9,347 nucleotides of DNA from an uncultured Bacilli bacterium (GTDB taxonomy: Bacteria > Bacillota_I > Bacilli_A > RF39 > UBA660): the NCBI GenBank assembly GCA_934162555.1, contig CAKPJE010000038.1:1-9347 (forward strand), given 5' to 3'. A program made the translations under genes and the position numbers. The first letter of the stretch is position 1, and each line of letters opens with the position of its first letter. This document shows positions 4,941 through 9,347 of the stretch, piece after piece. The notes under the pieces are model-generated. The model ran no database searches. It was not told the origin of the DNA and saw only the letters and a program-made list of their open reading frames with translations.

Positions 4941-5612
4941 ATGGAATATTATATTCTTACATACATAGCTATATTTATTACCATAGGTGCCCAATTACTT
5001 ATTAGTACTAGATATAGCAAATACTCAAAAATTCAAAACAAAAGGAACATTACTGGCTTAGAAGCTGCCAGGATGATTCTTGATAAAAATGGCTTAAACA
5101 ACATTAATGTTGTATGCACAAGTGGTACACTTACAGATCACTATGATCCTAAAAATAAAGTAATTCGATTATCAAATAGTATATATAACGAATCAAGTAT
5201 TGCAAGTGTAGCCGTAGCATCTCATGAATGTGGTCATGCAATTCAAGACAAAACAGGTTATACTTTTCTTCGCATCCGTGCAGCTCTAGTTCCCTTTGTA
5301 AACTTTTCTTCTTATGCTGGATATATAGCAATATTACTAGGATTTCTATTTGGCTATTTAAATTTAATTTGGTTAGGAATAATATTTGAACTTGTTATAT
5401 TAGCATTTCAAATCATTACTTTACCAGTTGAAATAAATGCAAGTGCTAGAGCTTTAAAAGAATTAGATAATACCCATATATTAAATAGTACAGAACTAAA
5501 TAAAAGCAAAAAAGTTTTAGTATCAGCTGCGCTTACTTATGTCGCAAGTTGCGCTTCTACCATTATAGAAATATTAAGATTAATACTTATGTTTGGCAAA
5601 AGAGAAAATTAG
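4941..5612 (+). CDS. yugP: YugP-type zinc metallopeptidase (Zn_peptidase_2 family)
   Basis: This 223-residue membrane-bound protease has an N-terminal membrane helix (about residues 4-22), a domain with TDHYDPKNKVIRLS (about 65-78), and the zinc-binding HECGH (95-99) with catalytic Glu96. Two or more hydrophobic helices follow (about 116-160), then LPVEINASARAL, whose Glu164 fits the third metal ligand. A further hydrophobic stretch near the C terminus completes the usual YugP layout at the usual length. The substrate is unknown; the active site should lie at the membrane-cytoplasm boundary. ATG 4941 is chosen over GTG 4932 because that GTG is part of the SD TAGGTGAT. It forms its own transcription unit between two terminators, although no promoter in the 150 bases upstream is convincing. 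Confidence 0.92.
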   Translation: MEYYILTYIAIFITIGAQLLISTRYSKYSKIQNKRNITGLEAARMILDKNGLNNINVVCTSGTLTDHYDPKNKVIRLSNSIYNESSIASVAVASHECGHAIQDKTGYTFLRIRAALVPFVNFSSYAGYIAILLGFLFGYLNLIWLGIIFELVILAFQIITLPVEINASARALKELDNTHILNSTELNKSKKVLVSAALTYVASCASTIIEILRLILMFGKREN

Positions 5613-5708
5613 TTTTTCTTTACTTATATAAATGCTACTAAAATTCTTATAAATGTAAAATAAAAATCACCTAAAATATAGAATATATTATAATTAAAAC
5701 TCCTTCCG

Positions 5709-5737
5709 AAAAATAGATTGAATAAATCTATTTTTTT
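5709..5737 (+). terminator. Intrinsic terminator between the yugP and CPBP genes
   Basis: An 11-bp perfect stem (AAAAATAGATT at 5709-5719 with AATCTATTTTT at 5725-5735) encloses a 5-base loop and ends in seven T (5731-5737). It lies 97 bases after the yugP stop and should end that transcript. The symmetric A/T sides also make it a possible bidirectional terminator, but no minus-strand gene is supported nearby. Confidence 0.82.
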
Positions 5738-5751
5738 CTTAAAATATTTTC

Positions 5752-5780
5752 TTGTTTTATTTATCACAAAGATATAAAAT
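5752..5780 (+). promoter_or_regulatory. Sigma-A type promoter for the CPBP protease gene
   Basis: TTGTTT (5752-5757), a 17-base spacer, then TAAAAT (5775-5780; TATAAA at 5773 overlaps it). It stands directly after the terminator at 5709-5737 and about 20 bases before the start codon. It should drive both the CPBP and the NTP pyrophosphatase genes. Confidence 0.6.
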
Positions 5781-5800
5781 AGTAATAGAAGAGGTAAAAA

Positions 5801-6493
5801 ATGAAAAAAATATTTGAAAAACATGAAACTTTATTTTGTATACTTTTAATAGCACTCTATGTAATAATTAATTCATACTGTGTTCAAAATTTTGGCACAA
5901 AAGATTATAGAAGCGTAATAATAAATACCATAATATCAGTTTTCTTAATTATTTTAATGATATCTTTAAAAAGAACAAAATATTATGGATTAACAAAAGT
6001 AAATAACCCTAAAAAATATCTATATTTTATACCATTACTCTTAATTGCATCAGTCAATTTATGGAATGGTATTAATATAAATAATTCAAAAAATGAAATG
6101 ATTTTTCATATATTAACAATGATAAATGTAGGCTTTATTGAGGAAATTATTTTTAGAGGATTCCTATTTAAAATGATGGCCAAAGAAAGTGTAAAAAGAG
6201 CAATCATAGTAAGTGCATTAACATTTGGTATAGGCCATATAGTTAATTTATTAAATGGTGCAAGTATAATACCAACACTATTACAAATCTGTTATGCAGT
6301 TTCTCTAGGATATTTATTTGTAATTATATTCTATAAAAGTAAATCATTAATACCATGTATAATCACACACGCTTTAATAAATTCATTATCTATATTTAAT
6401 ATAGAAACAAAAATATCATTATATATAATTCCTATATTTTTAATAATAGTACCATTACTATATGCCTATTATATAAATAAAAATATAGCATAA
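5801..6493 (+). CDS. CPBP family intramembrane glutamic endopeptidase
   Basis: The 230-residue polytopic membrane protein carries all three catalytic motifs of the CPBP (CAAX protease and bacteriocin-processing) family: EEIIFRG with Glu114, Glu115 and Arg119; FGIGH with His146; and HALIN with His190 and Asn194. About seven hydrophobic helices are visible, with the motifs in the C-terminal half as usual. Bacterial members cleave within the membrane; some give bacteriocin self-immunity, but no bacteriocin gene is seen here, so the substrate is unknown. The start follows AGAAGAGG (5787 onward). The NTP pyrophosphatase gene starts 13 bases after its stop, and a terminator follows that gene, making a two-gene operon. 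Confidence 0.93.
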   Translation: MKKIFEKHETLFCILLIALYVIINSYCVQNFGTKDYRSVIINTIISVFLIILMISLKRTKYYGLTKVNNPKKYLYFIPLLLIASVNLWNGININNSKNEMIFHILTMINVGFIEEIIFRGFLFKMMAKESVKRAIIVSALTFGIGHIVNLLNGASIIPTLLQICYAVSLGYLFVIIFYKSKSLIPCIITHALINSLSIFNIETKISLYIIPIFLIIVPLLYAYYINKNIA

Positions 6494-6506
6494 AGAAAGG
6501 AAAACT

Positions 6507-7058
6507 ATGAAAAAAATAACTTATGTAACAGGTAACTGGTATAAAATAATGAGCGCAAAAAGAATTCTAGAGCCACTTGGTATAGAAGTTGAAAATGTTA
6601 AAATGGAAACAACTGAAATACAAGCAAATACAATTGAAGAAGTTGCAAAATACTCTGCTAAAGAAGCAAGTGAAAAATTAAAATGCACTGTTTTAAAAAA
6701 TGACACCGGCTTATGTATAGATGCGTTAAAAGGTTTTCCGGGGCCATATACACATTACGTAGACGAAAAAATAGGTGAAGATGGTATATTAAAACTACTA
6801 GATGGTGTTGAAAACAGAAAAGCATCATTTATTGAGGCATTTGCCTATTGTGAATATGGAAAAGAACCAATTGTTTTTAAATCAATAACAACAGGTACAA
6901 TTGCACTAGAAAAATCAGGAACATATGGTTGGAGTTGGGATTATATATTTATACCAAATGGTTATGACAAAACAATGGCAAATTATCCAGATGATGAAAG
7001 ATGTCTTGTTTGGAATACTGATGCCTATAAAGAACTAGCAGAGTTTTTAAATAAGTAG
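6507..7058 (+). CDS. ITPase/RdgB-like non-canonical purine NTP pyrophosphatase
   Basis: This 183-residue cytoplasmic enzyme belongs to the Ham1/RdgB/ITPA family, which hydrolyses dITP and XTP to the monophosphate and so keeps deaminated purines out of DNA. It has TGNWYK (8-13) for the phosphate-binding start, NDTGLCIDAL (65-74) with the catalytic-type Asp66, FPGPYTHYV (77-85) and GWSWDYIFIPNGYDKTMA (141-158). The usual C-terminal SHR nucleobase motif is absent: where it should fall the sequence reads DDERCLVWN, and the preceding conserved Glu is Asn159. It may therefore be a divergent subfamily with altered base recognition. AAAGGAAAACT precedes the ATG; the gene is co-transcribed with the CPBP protease gene. 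Confidence 0.87.
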   Translation: MKKITYVTGNWYKIMSAKRILEPLGIEVENVKMETTEIQANTIEEVAKYSAKEASEKLKCTVLKNDTGLCIDALKGFPGPYTHYVDEKIGEDGILKLLDGVENRKASFIEAFAYCEYGKEPIVFKSITTGTIALEKSGTYGWSWDYIFIPNGYDKTMANYPDDERCLVWNTDAYKELAEFLNK

Positions 7059-7076
7059 ATTGCAAAATCTATTTTT
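7053..7076 (+). terminator. Intrinsic terminator containing the preceding stop codon
   Basis: TAGATT (7056-7061), the GNRA-type tetraloop GCAA and AATCTA (7066-7071) form a stem that extends by G-U and A-U pairs to 7053 and 7074, followed by T to 7076 and a further CTTTTT. The TAG stop of the NTP pyrophosphatase gene is the first triplet of the stem core. The AAATCTATTTTT tail is shared with the terminator at 5709-5737. Confidence 0.82.
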
Positions 7077-7110
7077 CTTTTTCAAAAATCTTTCAAAAAG
7101 AAAAATATTA

Positions 7111-7119
7111 TGCTATACT
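7111..7119 (+). promoter_or_regulatory. Extended -10 promoter for yqeG-yqeH
   Basis: TGcTATACT (7111-7119) is a good extended -10 element. The -35 position 17 bases upstream, TTTCAA (7091-7096), is weak. The predicted start near 7126 gives a leader of about 23 bases that contains the AAAGGAAG SD. It follows the terminator at 7053-7076 directly. Confidence 0.65.
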
Positions 7120-7148
7120 AGATTTATAGTACAAAGGAAGTGATAAAA

Positions 7149-7670
7149 TTGGAACAGTACATTCCGGATATTTACCAAAAAAGTATTTATACTATAAACT
7201 ATGAAAAATTAATTGATAGAGGTATTAAATGTTTACTTTTTGATTTAGACAACACAATCGCTCCAGTTGGTGTCAAAAGTCCAAGCAAAAAAGTAAAAGA
7301 TTTATTTATAGATTTAAAAAAAATGGGATTTTTAGTCATTATTTTCTCAAACAGTGGCCCAAATAGACTTGAGCCATTCAAAGAAGAATTAAATGTTGAA
7401 GTAAATGCCCATTCAATGAAACCATTAAAAAGAAGTTTCTTAAAAATTATGGATAAACATGATTTAAAAGATAGTGAAGTAGCGATCATAGGCGACCAAT
7501 TTCTAACAGATATAATAGGTGGAAATAAAGTGGGAATTACAACTATTTTAGTTAATCCAATAGGTTTAAAAGATTTCTTCTTTACAAAAATAAACAGAAT
7601 AAGAGAAAAACAAATAATGAATAAACTAGCTAAAAATCTCTTATTTATAAAAGGAAGATATTATGACTAA
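7149..7670 (+). CDS. yqeG: YqeG family HAD phosphatase
   Basis: This is a HAD-superfamily IIIA phosphatase of the YqeG type, related to mitochondrial phosphatidylglycerophosphatase; the bacterial substrate is not firmly established. HAD motifs are all present: LLFDLDNTIAP (motif I, the two Asp about residues 32 and 34), IIFSNSG (motif II), KPLKRS (motif III Lys) and IIGDQFLTDIIGG (motif IV). TTG 7149 is preferred to GTG 7140, because GTG 7140 overlaps the SD AAAGGAAG (7133-7140) while the TTG lies eight bases after it. With TTG 7149 the product starts MEQYIPDIYQ, like known YqeG proteins, and has 173 residues. Its stop overlaps the yqeH start by eight bases, so the pair is translationally coupled as in other Firmicutes. 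Confidence 0.9.
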   Translation: MEQYIPDIYQKSIYTINYEKLIDRGIKCLLFDLDNTIAPVGVKSPSKKVKDLFIDLKKMGFLVIIFSNSGPNRLEPFKEELNVEVNAHSMKPLKRSFLKIMDKHDLKDSEVAIIGDQFLTDIIGGNKVGITTILVNPIGLKDFFFTKINRIREKQIMNKLAKNLLFIKGRYYD

Positions 7671-8037
7671 AAAATGTAGTGGTTGTGGTGCTATACTAAC
7701 ACTTGAACAAGGAAAACTAGGATATACAAATAATCTAGAATCTGATCTTTGTATGAGATGTTTTAATATAAGAAACTATAACAAATATGAAAAAGTTAAT
7801 TATTTAGAAGATATTAATACCATTATAAAAGAAGTAAGAGATACCAAAGATATAATTTTATTTGTAGTAGATATATTTAACATAAGCAATAAATTAAAAG
7901 AAATAATAGATTATTTAAACAATAATGTTATATTATGTATTACCAAATATGATTTAGTAGATATAGATGAAAATAAAATATTAAATTATATCAAAACCTT
8001 AAATATAAACTGTTTAGGAAGTATAGTAATAAGTTAA
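7663..8037 (+). CDS. yqeH: YqeH N-terminal part: zinc finger and G4 motif, cut by in-frame TAA
   Basis: This is the first 124 residues of YqeH, the circularly permuted GTPase needed for 30S ribosomal subunit maturation in Bacillus subtilis. The Cys-x2-Cys...Cys-x2-Cys zinc finger (Cys5, Cys8, Cys30, Cys33) with GKLGY between, the VVDIFN strand (68-73) and the G4 motif TKYD (94-97, in place of NKxD) are all present. The frame ends at TAA 8035-8037 right after VIS, precisely where the G5 motif (S-A-K type) is expected; the next codons read KNNYNLDNLF, the normal continuation. It has an AAGGAAG SD and overlaps yqeG. Alone it lacks the P-loop and cannot be a GTPase. It is either broken, read through, or half of a split protein. 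Confidence 0.85.
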   Translation: MTKKCSGCGAILTLEQGKLGYTNNLESDLCMRCFNIRNYNKYEKVNYLEDINTIIKEVRDTKDIILFVVDIFNISNKLKEIIDYLNNNVILCITKYDLVDIDENKILNYIKTLNINCLGSIVIS

Positions 8038-8052
8038 AAAAACAATTACAAT

Positions 8053-8634
8053 TTGGACAATTTATTTAATTTAATCAATGAAAATAAAAAAAGCAATAAT
8101 GTTTATTTAGTAGGATATACAAATACAGGTAAATCAACATTAATCAATAAAATAATAAAAAATTATAGTAATAAAGACTATAATTTAACAACTAGTATTT
8201 TACCCTCTACAACTTTAAGCTTTGTAAAAGTAAATGTTAATGAAAACTTAACACTAATAGATACACCAGGTATTATAGTAAGCAATATAATAGATTACCT
8301 AGATGAAGAAGAAATAAAAAAAATAATTCCTAAAAAGAAAATTAAACCTATAATATACCAAATAAAAACAGAACAAACCATAATGGTTGATAATTTTTTA
8401 GGTGTTAAAATTAAACCATATAATAGTATTGTATTTTATGGTTCTGATAGATTAGAATATAATAGATATTATAAAGATATCGATAGTAATCTATTCATTA
8501 AAAAAATAAAAGTTCCCGATAATAGCGAATTAATTATAAATGGTTATGGTATTATCAAAATAAAGAAAAAAACAGAAATTGAATTATATTTAATAAATAA
8601 TATTGATGTTGAAATAAGAAAAGCTCTATTCTAA
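8053..8634 (+). CDS. yqeH: YqeH C-terminal part: G1, G2, G3 motifs and C-terminal domain
   Basis: This is the same reading frame as the upstream yqeH part, separated only by the TAA at 8035-8037. It encodes G1 GYTNTGKST (21-29, counted from TTG 8053), a G2-type ILPSTTL (49-55, with Ser where PGTTL is usual), G3 DTPG (70-73), and a C-terminal region with VFYGSDRLE and the closing VEIRKALF. The parts together make about 324 residues, somewhat shorter than the B. subtilis protein. The only usable start before G1 is TTG 8053, and it has no SD; the nearest purine-rich stretch (AGGAAG) is about 30 bases away. Independent initiation therefore looks weak, and readthrough or a disrupted gene is more likely. 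A terminator follows the stop. Confidence 0.82.
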   Translation: MDNLFNLINENKKSNNVYLVGYTNTGKSTLINKIIKNYSNKDYNLTTSILPSTTLSFVKVNVNENLTLIDTPGIIVSNIIDYLDEEEIKKIIPKKKIKPIIYQIKTEQTIMVDNFLGVKIKPYNSIVFYGSDRLEYNRYYKDIDSNLFIKKIKVPDNSELIINGYGIIKIKKKTEIELYLINNIDVEIRKALF

Positions 8635-8636
8635 TC

Positions 8637-8674
8637 AAAAAGATGAATATAAAAAAATAATATTCCTTTTTTTT
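8637..8674 (+). terminator. Intrinsic terminator after yqeH
   Basis: GAATAT (8645-8650) pairs with ATATTC (8660-8665) around an A-rich loop. After a two-base bulge the stem continues as AAAAAG (8637-8642) with the start of CTTTTTTTT (8666-8674). The T tract of eight ends the yqeG-yqeH unit, so aroE and the later genes often found after yqeH are not part of it here. Confidence 0.75.
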
Positions 8675-8685
8675 ATATAATAATG

Positions 8686-8691
8686 TATAAT
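8686..8691 (+). promoter_or_regulatory. Candidate -10 element for the HerA-like gene
   Basis: A consensus TATAAT at 8686-8691 (a second one at 8676-8681) lies between the yqeH terminator and the next SD. The -35 position falls in the terminator stem and T tract and is a poor match. Transcription would begin near 8698, giving a very short leader that starts about at the GGAGAG SD (8701-8706). Confidence 0.5.
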
Positions 8692-8711
8692 ATTACTATA
8701 GGAGAGTAAAA

Positions 8712-9347
8712 ATGTTAGGAACAATTATATCAATAGAAGAAAATATAGTATATGTAAAATTAAATCCAGAATTAAAAGGATTAGGTAATATAGCCAATTC
8801 ATTTATTGTATTTGAAAGCAATGAAAGTAATATAGTAGGTGAAGTAATAAATGTAAAAGAAAATATATTACATGTAAATCTAATAGGTCAAATAAAAGAT
8901 AATCAGTTTGTAACCGGAATATCTAAAAAGCCATCATTAGATTCAATAGTAAAATTAGTATCAAAAGAAAAAGTACCATTTATAATCGGTATGCCAACAT
9001 ATCATGAAAATAGAGATCTTTTATTAGGTACAAGCCCAATATATGATGATGTAAAAATAGGTGTAAACGTGAATGAATTTTTCAGTAAACACTTTGCTAT
9101 AATAGGATCAACTGGATCAGGTAAATCATGCGGAGTAGCTCGTATTTTTCAAAACCTATTCAGTAAAAAAATGAGTGTACCATATAAAGCATCAATCTTT
9201 TTATTCGATGCCTATGGTGAATATCATAATGCCTTTAAAAATATAAATGCTCTAAACTCTAACATTAGTTTTAAAGCATATACAACAAACACAAAAGGTG
9301 ATAGCGAAATCATGAAAATACCACTATGGTTTTTAGGAGTAGATGAT
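8712..9347 (+). CDS. HerA/DUF87-type P-loop ATPase (partial, 3' end beyond window)
   Basis: The frame is open from ATG 8712, five bases after a GGAGAG SD, to the window edge, giving 212 residues. The N-terminal 90 residues look like the HAS-barrel typical of HerA-like proteins (MLGTIISIEENIVYVKL...). After RDLLLGTSPIYDDVKIGVNVN comes the Walker A motif GSTGSGKS (132-139), and then the strand SIFLFDAYGEYH (161-172), which matches the HerA-class D-x-x-G-E-Y element with Asp166 and Glu170. HerA-family hexameric ATPases move DNA, in archaea with the NurA nuclease and in bacteria in repair or defence settings. The partner gene, if any, lies past the window edge. It has its own promoter region and is separated from yqeH by a terminator. 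Confidence 0.87.
   Translation, partial: MLGTIISIEENIVYVKLNPELKGLGNIANSFIVFESNESNIVGEVINVKENILHVNLIGQIKDNQFVTGISKKPSLDSIVKLVSKEKVPFIIGMPTYHENRDLLLGTSPIYDDVKIGVNVNEFFSKHFAIIGSTGSGKSCGVARIFQNLFSKKMSVPYKASIFLFDAYGEYHNAFKNINALNSNISFKAYTTNTKGDSEIMKIPLWFLGVDD

Noticed and set aside
5598..5621. Hairpin with a T tract at the yugP stop codon
   Set aside because: The stem needs a bulge and is nearly all A-U; the much better terminator at 5709-5737 serves the same transcript.
5624..5824. Minus-strand 66-residue hydrophobic ORF across the yugP-CPBP gap
   Set aside because: It has no SD, runs through the + strand terminator and promoter, and its Phe/Ile/Lys/Tyr-rich makeup is what AT-rich noncoding sequence gives.
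8035..8053. Programmed frameshift at the A-rich TTAAAAAAAC in yqeH
   Set aside because: The frames before and after the stop are the same, so a single shift would leave the correct frame; only readthrough, reinitiation or a substitution can explain the break.

Overview
The window comes from a very AT-rich, low-GC Gram-positive lineage (Firmicutes or a Tenericutes-like relative). It shows Shine-Dalgarno-led genes, intrinsic terminators with T tails, and Firmicutes-type families: YugP-like protease, YqeG-YqeH pair, TfoX N-domain protein and CPBP protease. Trp is written TGG throughout and one gene stops at TGA, so the standard bacterial code applies rather than the Mycoplasma code. Every gene I can support is on the + strand.

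Region 1 (1-97): the 3' tail of an unidentified gene and its terminator. Region 2 (98-4790): an accessory-looking block. A lone hypothetical gene with a near-consensus promoter is followed by a new promoter and a closely spaced series: small membrane protein, nitroreductase, TraX-like membrane protein, interrupted lipoprotein, small membrane-anchored beta-barrel-type protein, TfoX-N protein, a 29-residue membrane peptide, GyrI-like protein and an XRE regulator. The block ends in a terminator almost identical to the one that precedes it. Region 3 (4791-5740): a YugP-type zinc metallopeptidase with its own terminator. Region 4 (5741-7080): a CPBP intramembrane protease and an ITPase/RdgB-like NTP pyrophosphatase in one transcription unit. 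Region 5 (7081-8674): yqeG-yqeH, a conserved Firmicutes pair in which YqeH serves 30S ribosome biogenesis. Region 6 (8675-end): a HerA/DUF87-type P-loop ATPase that runs off the window.

The most notable observations are lesions in otherwise intact reading frames. yqeH has an in-frame TAA exactly where the G5 motif of its circularly permuted GTPase domain should be, so the zinc finger and G4 lie in one ORF and G1-G3 plus the C-terminal domain in another. The lipoprotein gene has the same kind of in-frame TAA, with sensible coding continuing for 33 codons. A third gene has a strong SD ideally placed before an ATA codon rather than ATG. Other observations are a minus-strand terminator hairpin inside the end of the GyrI-like gene, an mRNA 5'-end hairpin at 521-555, and terminators that recur in matched pairs. 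I see no RNA genes, CRISPR array or insertion sequence. No stretch of 300 bases lacks a gene; the longest gaps, about 165-190 bases, hold terminators and promoters.
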